Origin: Streptomyces cellulosae
Lineage (GTDB): Bacteria; Actinomycetota; Actinomycetes; Streptomycetales; Streptomycetaceae
NCBI RefSeq assembly: GCF_000721105.1
Contig: NZ_JOEV01000031.1
Coordinates: 107,214-171,213 of the forward strand
Direction: 5' to 3'
Length of the DNA: 64,000 nucleotides
Shown: positions 50,492 to 60,131 of the stretch, one piece after another
How positions within the stretch are numbered: position 1 is the stretch's first letter
Layout of the letters: each line of letters opens with the position of its first letter
Translations under genes and position numbers: made by a program
The notes under the pieces: model-generated
What the model was told of the DNA's origin: nothing
Database searches by the model: none
Seen by the model: only the letters and a program-made list of their open reading frames with translations

Positions 50492-52000
50492 TCAGCTCTG
50501 CCCACCCGCCAGCTTCTCGCGCAGCGCGGCAAGCGCCTCGTCCGACGCGAGGGCACCGGAGGTGTCCGCACCCTCGGAGGAGTACGAACCGCCGCCGCCA
50601 CCACCGGACGCGGCCGGAGCCGCACCCGCCGTGTCGCCACCCTCGGCGGCAGCCGCAGCGTCCGCCTCGCGGGACTTGATGACCTGCTGCTGGTGCTGCT
50701 CGAAGCGGGTCTGCGCCTCGGCGTACTGGTGCTCCCAGGCCTCGCGCTGGGTCTCGTACCCCTCGAGCCAGTCGTTGGTCTCGGGGTCGAAGCCCTCGGG
50801 GTAGATGTAGTTGCCCTGGTCGTCGTACGACGCGGCCATGCCGTACAGCGTCGGGTCGAACTCGACCGAGGCCGGGTCGGCACCGAAGGCCTCGTTGGCC
50901 TGCTTCAGCGAGAGGCTGATGCGACGGCGCTCGAGGTCGATGTCGATGACCTTGACGAAGATCTCGTCGTTGACCTGGACGACCTGCTCCGGGATCTCCA
51001 CGTGGCGCTCCGCCAGCTCGGAGATGTGGACCAGACCCTCGATGCCCTCGTCCACGCGGACGAACGCACCGAACGGAACCAGCTTCGTGACCTTGCCGGG
51101 CACGACCTGGCCGATCTGGTGGGTGCGGGCGAACTGCTGCCACGGGTCTTCCTGGGTCGCCTTCAGCGACAGGGAGACGCGCTCGCGGTCCATGTCGACG
51201 TCGAGGACCTCGACCGTGACCTCCTGGCCGACCTCGACCACCTCGGAGGGGTGGTCGATGTGCTTCCAGGACAGCTCGGAGACGTGGACCAGACCGTCGA
51301 CGCCACCCAGGTCCACGAAGGCACCGAAGTTGACGATCGAGGAGACCACACCGGAACGGACCTGACCCTTCTGGAGGGTCGTGAGGAACGTCTGGCGGAC
51401 CTCGGACTGGGTCTGCTCCAGCCAGGCACGGCGGGACAGGACCACGTTGTTGCGGTTCTTGTCCAGCTCGATGATCTTGGCCTCGAGCTCCTTGCCCACG
51501 TAGGGCTGGAGGTCGCGAACGCGGCGCATCTCGACCAAGGAGGCCGGGAGGAAGCCACGGAGGCCGATGTCGAGGATGAGACCACCCTTGACGACCTCGA
51601 TGACGGTACCGGTGACGATGCCGTCCTCTTCCTTGATCTTCTCGATGGTGCCCCAGGCGCGCTCGTACTGGGCGCGCTTCTTCGAGAGGATCAGGCGGCC
51701 TTCCTTGTCCTCCTTCTGGAGAACAAGGGCTTCGATCTCGTCGCCGACCTTGACGACCTCGTTCGGGTCGACGTCGTGCTTGATCGAGAGTTCGCGGCTC
51801 GGGATGACACCTTCGGTCTTGTAACCGATGTCGAGCAGGACCTCGTCCCGGTCGACCTTCACGATGACGCCGTCGACGATGTCGCCGTCGTTGAAGTACT
51901 TGATCGTCTCGTCGATCGCGGCGAGGAAGGCTTCCTCGTTACCGATGTCGTTGACCGCTACCTGCGGAGTGGTAGTGGTGGTCTCGGTGCTGCTCGTCAT
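50492..52000 (-). CDS. rpsA: 30S ribosomal protein S1
   Basis: A 502-residue translation-initiation protein that binds mRNA to the 30S subunit. Four S1 (OB-fold) domains are visible: GDIVDGVIVKVDRDEVLLDIG, GIVTGTVIEVVKGGLILDIG, GQVRSGVVSSIVNFGAFVDLG and GQVVPGKVTKLVPFGAFVRVD. A Glu/Ala/Gly-rich tail of about 110 residues follows. ATG 52000 begins a Thr-rich N-terminus usual for Streptomyces. Downstream is a strong hairpin. Confidence 0.97.
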   Translation of the reverse strand: MTSSTETTTTTPQVAVNDIGNEEAFLAAIDETIKYFNDGDIVDGVIVKVDRDEVLLDIGYKTEGVIPSRELSIKHDVDPNEVVKVGDEIEALVLQKEDKEGRLILSKKRAQYERAWGTIEKIKEEDGIVTGTVIEVVKGGLILDIGLRGFLPASLVEMRRVRDLQPYVGKELEAKIIELDKNRNNVVLSRRAWLEQTQSEVRQTFLTTLQKGQVRSGVVSSIVNFGAFVDLGGVDGLVHVSELSWKHIDHPSEVVEVGQEVTVEVLDVDMDRERVSLSLKATQEDPWQQFARTHQIGQVVPGKVTKLVPFGAFVRVDEGIEGLVHISELAERHVEIPEQVVQVNDEIFVKVIDIDLERRRISLSLKQANEAFGADPASVEFDPTLYGMAASYDDQGNYIYPEGFDPETNDWLEGYETQREAWEHQYAEAQTRFEQHQQQVIKSREADAAAAAEGGDTAGAAPAASGGGGGGSYSSEGADTSGALASDEALAALREKLAGGQS

Positions 52001-52304
52001 GTGGGAAAGGGCTCCGGTACGGACAGTGAGTCGTAGGTACTGCTTACGCCGGGAGCCTGTTTCGCTCTGCAGAAGCCGGACAGCCAAGGAAGCGCCCCAC
52101 CAGATACTGGTGATGGCGCCTCGACAACCGAGGGGACATACAACAGATGCGAGCGCAGCCTGCTACGTCTGAGGAGCGCAGGCCCGCAGCGCAACTTGTA
52201 GCATACGGGGGCAGCCAGGCAGGGTCAATGCGCGAAGGCGCACACCCGGGGCGGATCGCCGCATACCCGGCACAAAACCTGTCTCACGAGGCCACGCGGG
52301 GCGG
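52001..52304. other. rpsA upstream region
   Basis: About 300 bp holding the rpsA leader and promoter on the minus strand and the start region of the divergent methyltransferase gene. I see no additional gene and no clear riboswitch. Confidence 0.5.
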
Positions 52305-53237
52305 ATGACGTCCCACAGGTGCCGCACCGTCGGCGGGTCGGCGGGTTCGGACGGCAGCAGGCCGAACAGACGGAAGCAGCCGGAAACCAGACGGAAGAGG
52401 CCGCAGATCAGTACGAGGGAGCCGATCATCCAAGAGTCCGAAACGACCGAGCCGGTAGCCACCCGGCGCGCGGCCGATGTCACGGAGAGTTCCCGGGCCA
52501 ACCGGGGCTGGTGGGACCGCAACGCGGACGACTACCAGGTCGAGCACGGCACGTTCCTCGGGGACGACCGTTTCGTGTGGGGCCCCGAGGGTCTGGACGA
52601 GGTCGAGGCCGAGCTCCTCGGCCCGCCGGAGGAGCTCAAGGGCAGACACGTCCTGGAGATCGGCGCCGGCGCGGCCCAGTGCGCGCGCTGGCTGGCCGCG
52701 CAGGGGGCCCGTCCGGTCGCCCTGGACATCTCCCACCGCCAGCTCCAGCACGCGCTGCGGATCGGCGGCGCCTTCCCCCTGGTGTGCGCCGACGCGGGCG
52801 CGCTGCCCTTCGCGGACGGTTCCTTCGACCTGGCGTGCTCGGCGTACGGGGCGCTGCCGTTCGTCGCCGACCCAGTGCGGGTCCTGAGGGAGATGCACCG
52901 GGTGCTGCGTCCCGGCGGCCGTTTCGTCTTCTCGGTGACGCACCCGATCCGCTGGGCCTTTCCGGACGAGCCCGGCCCGGAGGGGCTGTCGGTGGCGGCC
53001 TCGTACTTCGACCGCACGCCCTACGTCGAGCAGGACGAGGAGGGGCGCGCGGTCTACGTCGAGCACCACCGCACGATCGGTGACCGGGTGAGGGACGTGG
53101 TGGCCGGGGGTTTCCGCCTCGTCGACCTGGTCGAGCCGGAGTGGCCGGCCTGGAACACGTCCGAGTGGGGCGGCTGGTCCCCGTTGCGCGGGAACCTCAT
53201 TCCGGGCACGGCGATCTTCGTGTGCGAGCGGGACTGA
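52305..53237 (+). CDS. class I SAM-dependent methyltransferase
   Basis: Body residues from ANRGWWDRNADDYQVEHG contain motif I VLEIGAGAAQCARWLA, motif II PVALDIS, LPFADGSFDLACSAYGALPFV and LRPGGRFVFSV. Conservation starts near base 52490. The only standard in-frame start is ATG 52305, giving 310 residues with a basic low-complexity N-terminus; a well-placed GAGGGAG at 52415 precedes only ATC codons (52425, 52428). The true start is therefore uncertain. Confidence 0.8.
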   Translation: MTSHRCRTVGGSAGSDGSRPNRRKQPETRRKRPQISTREPIIQESETTEPVATRRAADVTESSRANRGWWDRNADDYQVEHGTFLGDDRFVWGPEGLDEVEAELLGPPEELKGRHVLEIGAGAAQCARWLAAQGARPVALDISHRQLQHALRIGGAFPLVCADAGALPFADGSFDLACSAYGALPFVADPVRVLREMHRVLRPGGRFVFSVTHPIRWAFPDEPGPEGLSVAASYFDRTPYVEQDEEGRAVYVEHHRTIGDRVRDVVAGGFRLVDLVEPEWPAWNTSEWGGWSPLRGNLIPGTAIFVCERD

Positions 53238-53322
53238 GACAGCCCCGTGCGCGCGCGTGCGAGGGAATTGTGAACGCACGCGCACGTGAGGGCTTTTCCG
53301 CGGGCGTACGACACTAGGGGGC

Positions 53323-55884
53323 GTGATCCGTTACGACGCCCTGGACGCCCTTCCCGTACGCGGCGCGCTGCCCGCCCTGGACGACGCCCTGGACGGGAAC
53401 GGCACCGCCGTCCTCGTCGCGCCGCCCGGTACCGGCAAGACGACCCTCGTACCGCTCGCGCTGGCCGGGCTGCTGGGAGAAGGGCCGGCGCGGCGGGTGC
53501 TGGTGGCCGAGCCGCGGCGGATCGCGGCGCGGGCGGCGGCACGGCGGATGGCGTGGCTGCTGGGCGAGAAGGTCGGTGAAAGCGTCGGCTTCACCGTGCG
53601 CGGGGAGCGGCTGGTCGGGCGCCACGCGCGCGTGGAGGTCGTCACCACCGGTGTGCTGCTGCAACGGGTGCAGCGGGATCCGGAGCTGGCCGGCGTCGAC
53701 GTGGTGGTGCTGGACGAGTGCCACGAGAGGCATCTGGACGCGGACACGGCGGCGGCGTTCCTGTGGGACGTGCGCGAGACCCTGCGGCCCGAGCTGCGGC
53801 TGGTGGCCGCGTCCGCGACGACCGACGCGGACGGCTGGGCGCGGCTGCTGGGCGGGGCACCGGTGGTCGAGGCGGCGGGGGTGACGTATCCGGTGGAGGT
53901 GGTGTGGGCGCCGCCGGTGCGTCCGGTACGGCCACCGCACGGGACGCGGGTGGACCCGGCGCTGCTCACGCATGTGGCGGCGGTGGTGCGGCGGGCGCTG
54001 GCCGAACGCTCCGGAGACGTGCTGTGCTTCCTGCCCGGCGTGGGCGAGATCGCGCGGGTCGCCGGGCAGCTGGGCGCGCTCGGGGCTTTCGGGGAGGTCG
54101 ACGTGCTCCAGGTGCACGGGCGGGCGCCGGCGGCCGTGCAGGACGCGGTGCTCGCGCCCGCGCAGCGGCGCCGGGTGGTGCTCGCGACCTCCGTGGCCGA
54201 GTCGTCGCTGACGGTTCCCGGGGTAAGGGTGGTCGTCGACTCGGGGCTGGCGCGGGAGCCGCGGGTCGATCACGCGCGCGGGCTGAGCGCCTTGACGACG
54301 GTACGGGCGTCGCAGGCGGCCGGACGGCAGCGAGCGGGCCGGGCCGGGCGGGAGGCGCCGGGGACCGTGTACCGGTGCTGGGCGGAGGCGGAGGACGCCC
54401 GCCTGCCGCGTTTCCCGGCCCCGGAGATCAAAGTGGCCGACCTGACCGCGTTCGCGCTGCAGGCGGCCTGCTGGGGCGATCCGGACGCCTCCGGGCTGGC
54501 ACTGCTCGATCCGCCGCCGGGCGGGGCGATGGCGGCGGCGCGCTCGGTGCTGACGGCGGTCGGGGCGGTGGACTCCGCCGGCCGGGCCACGGAACGGGGT
54601 CTTCGGCTGGCCCGGCTGGGCCTGCATCCCCGGCTGGGGCGGGCATTGGCGGACGCGGCGCCGGTGGTGGGCGCCGAGCGGGCCGCCGAGGTGGTCGCTC
54701 TGCTGAGTGAGGAGCCGCCCCGGGAGTACGGGGACGATCTGGCGGCTGCTGTGCGGGCCGCTCGGCGCGGGGGTGACGGCTACGGGGCACGGTGGCGTGC
54801 GGAGGTGCGGCGACTGCGGGCCGCCGCGGCCGAGTTCGCGCGGCCGCCCGGTCATGGCCCCCTTCCACGGGACGCCGGCGGGCGGTCCGCCGGCGCCACG
54901 GAGGAAAGGGTCGCCGGGCTCGTCGCCGCTCTTGCCTTCCCCGAGCGAATCGCCAAGCGGGTCACCGAGGCGGACGGCGGTTCCTACCTCATGGTCTCCG
55001 GTACGCGCGCCGAGGTCGGTCAGGGCACCGGGTTGGGCGGTGCTCCCTGGATCGCGATCGCGGTTGCCGATCGGCCCGTGGGCACGGGGCACGCGCGCGT
55101 GCGGCTCGGGGCCGTGGTCGACGAGGAGACCGCCCGGGGTGCGGCCGGCACGCTGGCCGAGGAGCGGGACGAAGTGCACTGGGCCGAGGGGGACGTGGTG
55201 GCGCGGCGCGTGGAGCGGCTGGGGGCGGTCGAGCTGGCGGTCCGGCCGCTCAGGAACGCGGACGCCGCTGTCGTACGGGAGGCGCTTGTCGAAGGGCTGC
55301 GGCAGGAAGGGCTCGGGTTGCTGCGGTGGTCGTCCGAGGCCGTCGTCCTGCGGCAGCGGCTCGCCTTTGTGCGGCTGCATCTCGGGGAGCCGTGGCCCGA
55401 TGTGTCGGACGACGCGCTGTACGCGCGCGTGGACGAGTGGCTGGAGCCGGAGCTGGGCAGGGCGCGGCGGCGGGCCGATCTCGCGCGGATCGACGCCGGG
55501 CAGGCGCTCACGCGGCTGCTGCCCTGGGCCTCCGGGGACGCCGCGCGGCTCGACGAGCTCGCCCCGGAGCGGATCGCCGTACCGAGTGGGTCCCGGATCC
55601 GGATCGGCTACGACCGTCCCGAACAGCCCGTTCTGGCGGTGAAGTTGCAGGAGATGTTCGGCCTGCAGGAGTCGCCCCGGGTGGCCGGGGTGCCGCTGCT
55701 GGTCCATCTCCTGTCTCCCGCCGGGCGGCCGGCCGCCGTCACCGCCGACCTCGCCTCCTTCTGGAAGGACGGCTACAAGGGCGTACGGGCGGAGCTGCGC
55801 GGCCGGTATCCGAAGCATCCATGGCCCGAGGACCCGGCGTCCGCCGAGCCGACGCGGTACACCAACGCCCGGCTCAGGCGGTGA
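53323..55884 (+). CDS. hrpB: ATP-dependent helicase HrpB
   Basis: An 853-residue DEAH-type RNA helicase. Motif I APPGTGKTTLVPLAL, Ia AEPRRIAARAAARR, II DECHERH, III SATTD, V LATSVAESSLT and VI QAAGRQRAGRAGR are all present, followed by a helicase-associated domain and the HrpB C-terminal domain (GYDRPEQPVLAVKLQEMFG, FWKDGYKGVRAELRGRYPKH). GTG 53323 follows AGGGGG. Exact role in bacteria is unclear. Confidence 0.93.
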   Translation: MIRYDALDALPVRGALPALDDALDGNGTAVLVAPPGTGKTTLVPLALAGLLGEGPARRVLVAEPRRIAARAAARRMAWLLGEKVGESVGFTVRGERLVGRHARVEVVTTGVLLQRVQRDPELAGVDVVVLDECHERHLDADTAAAFLWDVRETLRPELRLVAASATTDADGWARLLGGAPVVEAAGVTYPVEVVWAPPVRPVRPPHGTRVDPALLTHVAAVVRRALAERSGDVLCFLPGVGEIARVAGQLGALGAFGEVDVLQVHGRAPAAVQDAVLAPAQRRRVVLATSVAESSLTVPGVRVVVDSGLAREPRVDHARGLSALTTVRASQAAGRQRAGRAGREAPGTVYRCWAEAEDARLPRFPAPEIKVADLTAFALQAACWGDPDASGLALLDPPPGGAMAAARSVLTAVGAVDSAGRATERGLRLARLGLHPRLGRALADAAPVVGAERAAEVVALLSEEPPREYGDDLAAAVRAARRGGDGYGARWRAEVRRLRAAAAEFARPPGHGPLPRDAGGRSAGATEERVAGLVAALAFPERIAKRVTEADGGSYLMVSGTRAEVGQGTGLGGAPWIAIAVADRPVGTGHARVRLGAVVDEETARGAAGTLAEERDEVHWAEGDVVARRVERLGAVELAVRPLRNADAAVVREALVEGLRQEGLGLLRWSSEAVVLRQRLAFVRLHLGEPWPDVSDDALYARVDEWLEPELGRARRRADLARIDAGQALTRLLPWASGDAARLDELAPERIAVPSGSRIRIGYDRPEQPVLAVKLQEMFGLQESPRVAGVPLLVHLLSPAGRPAAVTADLASFWKDGYKGVRAELRGRYPKHPWPEDPASAEPTRYTNARLRR

Positions 55885-56869
55885 CCGGTTCGGGTTGTGA
55901 GGTCTCGGCGGGTGCCGGGTCGCCCGGGTGGCGGCCGCGGGCCTCCAGGTACAGCGAGAGCGCCAGGAGCAGGACGCCGAGGATCAGGAAGCCCCAGGGC
56001 AGGTACGAGGTCAGCAGCAGGACCAGCGTGCGGTTGGACTTGACCAGGTCGACGGTGTGCTCGATGTAGTCCTCGCGCATCTTCACGTGACCGGCGAACG
56101 CCGTCACCTTCTCCCGCCCGCCGAGCAGGCTGCCGCCGCGCAGTTCCTCCTTGTGGATCTCCTCGCCGTAGACGGGGGCGCCGGTCAGCGGTTCGACCCA
56201 GAACCTGCGGACCGTCGTGTACCAGCGGGTGGTGCCGGTCTTGGCGATCTGCTCGGGGGTGATGCCGGCGACGGGCATGGCCTTGGGGAAGGGCACCTTG
56301 GTCCAGGGGACGGTCTGCTCGAAGTAGTAGACCTCGACCCCCCGGAAGTGCTGGGTGCCCTTGTAGTGGATGGGCGCGGTGACACGGGCCTGCGCGTCGA
56401 AGTACTCGTAGTTGCGTTTCTCCGTCAAGAACGGCCACTTGAACTCGATGCCCTCCCGTTTGACCGGGTCGCCGTCGACCGACTCGCCGGTGGCGTGGAC
56501 GGGTTCCTGGGTGTGGGCGTCGAAGATGTACCGCTCGGGGATCTTGGACACCATCGCGCCGTCGGGTCCCTGCACGTAGGACAGGCCGTCCCAGACGACG
56601 ACGTCCTTGCCCGCCGTCTTCTCGATCTGCTCGGAGGCCTCCACGTTGCCCCGGAGCGTCTGCACGATGGTGACCTTGGAGACCTTCTTCGCCTTCATTC
56701 CGTCGTTGTAGTCGAGGAGGGTGGCGTCCTTCGCCTCCAGGACCATGTCCTGGTACTGGTTCGCCGGGATCTTCGCGAGGCGCGGGAAGGCGTACCAGCG
56801 CAGCAGCGGGGACAGCGCCGCGAAGAACACGGCGAGGGCGAGCAGGATCAGACTTGCCTTGCGGCGCAT
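55874..56869 (-). CDS. DUF3068 domain membrane-anchored protein
   Basis: A 331-residue protein with one N-terminal helix (ASLILLALAVFFAALSPLL) and one near the C-terminus (YLPWGFLILGVLLLALSLYL), so most of it faces outside. The body matches the actinobacterial DUF3068/PorA-like family (FPRLAKIPANQYQDMVLEAK, RYIFDAHTQEPVHATGE). Function unknown. Overlaps hrpB by 11 bp tail to tail. Confidence 0.88.
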   Translation of the reverse strand: MRRKASLILLALAVFFAALSPLLRWYAFPRLAKIPANQYQDMVLEAKDATLLDYNDGMKAKKVSKVTIVQTLRGNVEASEQIEKTAGKDVVVWDGLSYVQGPDGAMVSKIPERYIFDAHTQEPVHATGESVDGDPVKREGIEFKWPFLTEKRNYEYFDAQARVTAPIHYKGTQHFRGVEVYYFEQTVPWTKVPFPKAMPVAGITPEQIAKTGTTRWYTTVRRFWVEPLTGAPVYGEEIHKEELRGGSLLGGREKVTAFAGHVKMREDYIEHTVDLVKSNRTLVLLLTSYLPWGFLILGVLLLALSLYLEARGRHPGDPAPAETSQPEPVTA

Positions 56870-56890
56870 CTCGGTCTCCCTCCCGAGTCG

Positions 56891-57025
56891 TTACGGGTGT
56901 GCGGGCACCGTCGTCAGCAGCGGTTTCGGGGACGTGGTGCCGGTGGGCGCACCCATGGCCGTGATCGTGAGGACCAGGGCGAACGCGACGGCGAGACCGG
57001 TCGCGGCGGCGATCAGAGCACGCAT
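56891..57025 (-). CDS. SPW_0924 family small membrane protein
   Basis: A 44-residue single-helix protein: ALIAAATGLAVAFALVLTIT then a short exterior tail ending PKPLLTTVPAHP. This matches the tiny SPW_0924 family conserved next to DUF3068 genes in streptomycetes. GGGAGGCAGGC precedes ATG 57025. It lies 21 bp upstream of the DUF3068 gene on the same strand, so co-expression is likely. Confidence 0.85.
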   Translation of the reverse strand: MRALIAAATGLAVAFALVLTITAMGAPTGTTSPKPLLTTVPAHP

Positions 57026-57198
57026 GCCTGCCTCCCGGCGAGTTGGAACTGATACATCGTCAGGTCCGGCACCGTAGCAACGCGCGGGTGAGATGAGAAC
57101 ACGTCGCACACACAACGGCGGCGCCCCTCCGAGGAGGAGCGCCGCCGTGGTCGTGCGCAGGGACCCTGGTCGCGGGAAGGACCGCGCGGGGATGCGGG

Positions 57199-58959
57199 CT
57201 ATGCGCTGGGGCTCGCCGAACCGCTGTCCGGCGCCGACGGGGTCGGTGACGGTGTTTCGGCCGCCGCGACGGTCAGCGGGACGTTGACCGAGGCGCCGCC
57301 GGCGGTGGTGACGCGGAGCATGTACGTGCCGGCGGTGTCGTCGGCGTACAGCTTCGGCAGCTTCAGCAGGCCGTTCGCGTCCGTCTGCAGGCCCGTGAGA
57401 GTGCGTACGGTCTTGCCGTCCGCGTCCTTGAAGTAGGGGCCCTTGTCGTTCTCGGTCGGGTCCAGCGCCGACTTGATCAGGGTGGCGGTGACCGCGACCT
57501 TGTCGGCGACCTGGCCCTGGTAGGTGGCCTTCACCTCGACCTGGTCGGCGAACTCGCCGTCGGGGGTGCAGGTCAGCGCGGTGTCGCTGGTGCGGGTGAG
57601 GGCATCGGCGGTGCGCTCGGTGACGGTGGCCTTGTAGTCGAGGCTCTTGACCGTGCGGCCGACGACGGTGACGCGGACGGTGAAGTCGCCCGTCTTCTCA
57701 CCCGCCTTCAGCGCGGGCGCGACGGCCACGCCGGTGCTGTTGGTGACGATCGTGGCCACGCTCTCGCCGCCGGTGAAGGTGGTGTCGGTGGTGCCGACGA
57801 TGGTGAAGCGGATCCGGACCTTGGCGACGGCCTCGCCGCTCTTGGTCTCGGCCCGGGCACTGACCTTCTGGGCGAACGCGTCGCCCGCCTGCGCGGTGAG
57901 CTTGGCGGTGCCCGGGTCCTCCAGGTGGTCCACCGTGTCGGTGGCGGTCGGGGGGGTGGCGGGCGGCGGGCTCGGCGGGGTCGTGGACGGCGGGGTCGTG
58001 GACGGCGGGGTGGTGGACGGCGGGGTCGTCGTGGGCGGCTTGGGGCTCTGGGAGCCCGCGCCGGAGTTGCCCGGCTTGTTCGGTCGGGCCGTGGCCGGCG
58101 CCCCGGGGTTCGCCGTCCCGGTGGTGCCGTCGCTTCGGTTGCCGGGCAGGCTGCCCGTGCCGTCGGGGACCTCGTGCGTGCCCTTGCGGTAGTAATCCAG
58201 CCAGGTCAGGACCGTGTTCAGGTAGTCCTGCGAGTTGTTGTAGCTGAGGATCGCGCTGCTCAGTCCGGCGTTCGTGGACAGGTCCCAGCTGTTGCGGCAC
58301 AGGTAGTGGCCGGCCGCGAGCGCGGCGTCGTAGACGTTGTTGGGGTCCTTCGCGCCGTCGCCGTTGCCGTCGCGGCCCGCCCACGCCCAGGTCGACGGGA
58401 TGAACTGCATGGGGCCGACGGCCTGGTCGAACTCGCTGTTGCCGTCGTAGGCGCCGTTGTCGGTGTCCTTGATCAGCGCGAAGCCGTTGCCGTCGAGCTG
58501 CGGGCCGAGGATCTTGGAGAACGTGGTGCCGTTCGCGTCGACCTGGCCGCCGCGGGCCTGGCCCGACTCGACCCTGCCGATCGCGGCGAGGAGTTCCCAG
58601 GGCAGGTTGCAGCCCGGCTTGGACGACTGCAGTGCGGTCGCGGCCTTCTTGTAGGCGTCGAGGACGGTCGCCGGGATGCCCGCCTCCGTATCGCCCTGGG
58701 CGGCGCCGGTCGGCCCGAAGGTCGGCGCGGGGCTCGGGGTGTTGAGCGGCGGCAGGTCCGTGTAGTACGGCGAGTTGCCGGTCGCGCCGCCCTTTTCGGC
58801 GCCGGCTTCGGCTGCGGTGTCGGCGCCGCTGGTGACCGGTCTGTTCTCGTCGGCCGTCACCCCCGGAGCCTGAGAGGCGGACAGGGCCGCGACCGCGGCC
58901 GCGGCCACGGCGGTGGTTGCCGCTCCTTTGCACAGCCTCCTGCCGAATTGCGCCGCCAT
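57199..58959 (-). CDS. secreted lytic transglycosylase with Ig-like C-terminus
   Basis: A 586-residue cell-wall hydrolase. A Sec-type signal (AAATTAVAAAAVAALSASQA) precedes an SLT domain at about 110-280: PWELLAAIGRVESGQARGGQ with the catalytic Glu, AVGPMQFIPSTW, and AAGHYLCRNSWDL. A Thr/Pro linker with TTPPS repeats leads to tandem beta-sandwich domains that may bind wall polymers. It cleaves peptidoglycan between MurNAc and GlcNAc. Its long leader may be regulatory. Confidence 0.92.
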   Translation of the reverse strand: MAAQFGRRLCKGAATTAVAAAAVAALSASQAPGVTADENRPVTSGADTAAEAGAEKGGATGNSPYYTDLPPLNTPSPAPTFGPTGAAQGDTEAGIPATVLDAYKKAATALQSSKPGCNLPWELLAAIGRVESGQARGGQVDANGTTFSKILGPQLDGNGFALIKDTDNGAYDGNSEFDQAVGPMQFIPSTWAWAGRDGNGDGAKDPNNVYDAALAAGHYLCRNSWDLSTNAGLSSAILSYNNSQDYLNTVLTWLDYYRKGTHEVPDGTGSLPGNRSDGTTGTANPGAPATARPNKPGNSGAGSQSPKPPTTTPPSTTPPSTTPPSTTPPSPPPATPPTATDTVDHLEDPGTAKLTAQAGDAFAQKVSARAETKSGEAVAKVRIRFTIVGTTDTTFTGGESVATIVTNSTGVAVAPALKAGEKTGDFTVRVTVVGRTVKSLDYKATVTERTADALTRTSDTALTCTPDGEFADQVEVKATYQGQVADKVAVTATLIKSALDPTENDKGPYFKDADGKTVRTLTGLQTDANGLLKLPKLYADDTAGTYMLRVTTAGGASVNVPLTVAAAETPSPTPSAPDSGSASPSA

Positions 58960-59276
58960 AGAGTGAACCCCTCCCGTGGACGCCCGAACGCCCGTGTGTC
59001 GGTAACCTTCGCCCGTTGTGACGGTCGACCCACCCCGGTGGTTGCCCCCGCGGCGAGCCTCGTTTTCTGTTCACGTGTTCGACCCCGGGCTCCCTGGCCC
59101 GGCGACCCAAGCGACCCTATGACAACTTCCTTTGCGCAGACACCCGTTCGTGCCCGATTTTCACCGATTGGCCACGTGGGCTTGTGTCCTCGGTCGCCAT
59201 GCGTCCTCTCCCGCGTACTGTGCTTCCCTGATCAACGGGCCTTTCGGTCCTGCCAACACCTGTTGTGGGAGCGTCG
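58960..59276. other. leader and divergent region of lytic transglycosylase
   Basis: About 317 bp with no gene. On the minus strand it contains GGGGGCAACCACCGGGGTGG about 110 bases before the transglycosylase start, reminiscent of part of the ydaO (c-di-AMP) riboswitch, which precedes many Streptomyces wall hydrolases, but the rest of the consensus is not convincing. Confidence 0.35.
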
Positions 59277-60131
59277 TTGCCGTTCACTTTGAGCCATGCG
59301 GCCGCCGTCCTGCCCGCCGTGCGCGCTGACGGGAGCGGCCGGGGCCGGCTGGTTCCGGCGGTACTCGTGGCGGGTTCCTTCGCACCCGACATGACCTACT
59401 ACGCGGCGAGTGTCGTGTCCGGGGCGATGGAGTTCGGCGCCGTGACCCACTCCTTCCCGGGCGTCTTCACGATCGACGTGCTGGTCGCCTGGGCGCTGGT
59501 CGGGCTGTGGCTGCTGGTGCGCGAACCGCTGGTGGCGCTGCTGCCCCCGGCCCGCCAGGTCCGGGTGGCGGCGCTCCTGCGCTGCGGGGCGCCACGCGCG
59601 CGTGTACGGCCGTCCTCCGTGCTGTGGTGGTACGTCTCCGCCGCGCTCGGTGCGCTGACCCACGTCGTGTGGGACGCGTTCACCCACCTCGACCGGTGGG
59701 GGATGCGGCTGTTTCCCGTCCTGGGCCGGGAGGTGGCGGGCTCTCCCTTGTACTGGTACCTCCAGTACGGCGGTTCAGCGGTCGCCGCGGTCGTCATCGC
59801 GGTGTTCGTGGTGCACGCGCTGCGGCGGACACCGGGGACGGCCCCGGTGGTGGGGGTCGCGGTGCTGTCGGGACGGGACCGGTGGTGGGCCCTGGCCGTG
59901 ATCGGCGGCTGTGCGACGGTCGCGGCGGTGGAGCGGACGACGCGGTGGTGGGAGTACTGGGGGGCCACCGCGAAGTCCTGGGAAGTGATTCCAGCGCTGT
60001 GCTTCGGAGCGGGCGCGGGGCTTGTCCTCGGCCTGCTCCTGTACGCCGTCGGGGTCAGGGCGTGGCGTCCCGCCCCGGTGGCCGACCGTACGGCGGCGGC
60101 TGGGGAGCGGAGCGGCCGGGCCGCCCGTTGA
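59277..60131 (+). CDS. DUF4184 family membrane protein
   Basis: A 284-residue protein with about six transmembrane helices; conserved PFTLSHAAAVLPA, SFAPDMTYY and LGALTHVVWDAFTHLD carry His/Asp residues like those of metal-dependent membrane hydrolases. Relatives start at PFTLSHA, so TTG 59277 after GGGAGC is preferred; GTG 59265 is an alternative. Function unknown. Confidence 0.85.
   Translation: MPFTLSHAAAVLPAVRADGSGRGRLVPAVLVAGSFAPDMTYYAASVVSGAMEFGAVTHSFPGVFTIDVLVAWALVGLWLLVREPLVALLPPARQVRVAALLRCGAPRARVRPSSVLWWYVSAALGALTHVVWDAFTHLDRWGMRLFPVLGREVAGSPLYWYLQYGGSAVAAVVIAVFVVHALRRTPGTAPVVGVAVLSGRDRWWALAVIGGCATVAAVERTTRWWEYWGATAKSWEVIPALCFGAGAGLVLGLLLYAVGVRAWRPAPVADRTAAAGERSGRAAR

Noticed and set aside
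50693..52036. Plus-strand open frame across rpsA
   Set aside because: Antisense shadow of the S1 gene; repetitive Leu/Asp/Val pattern and no independent support.
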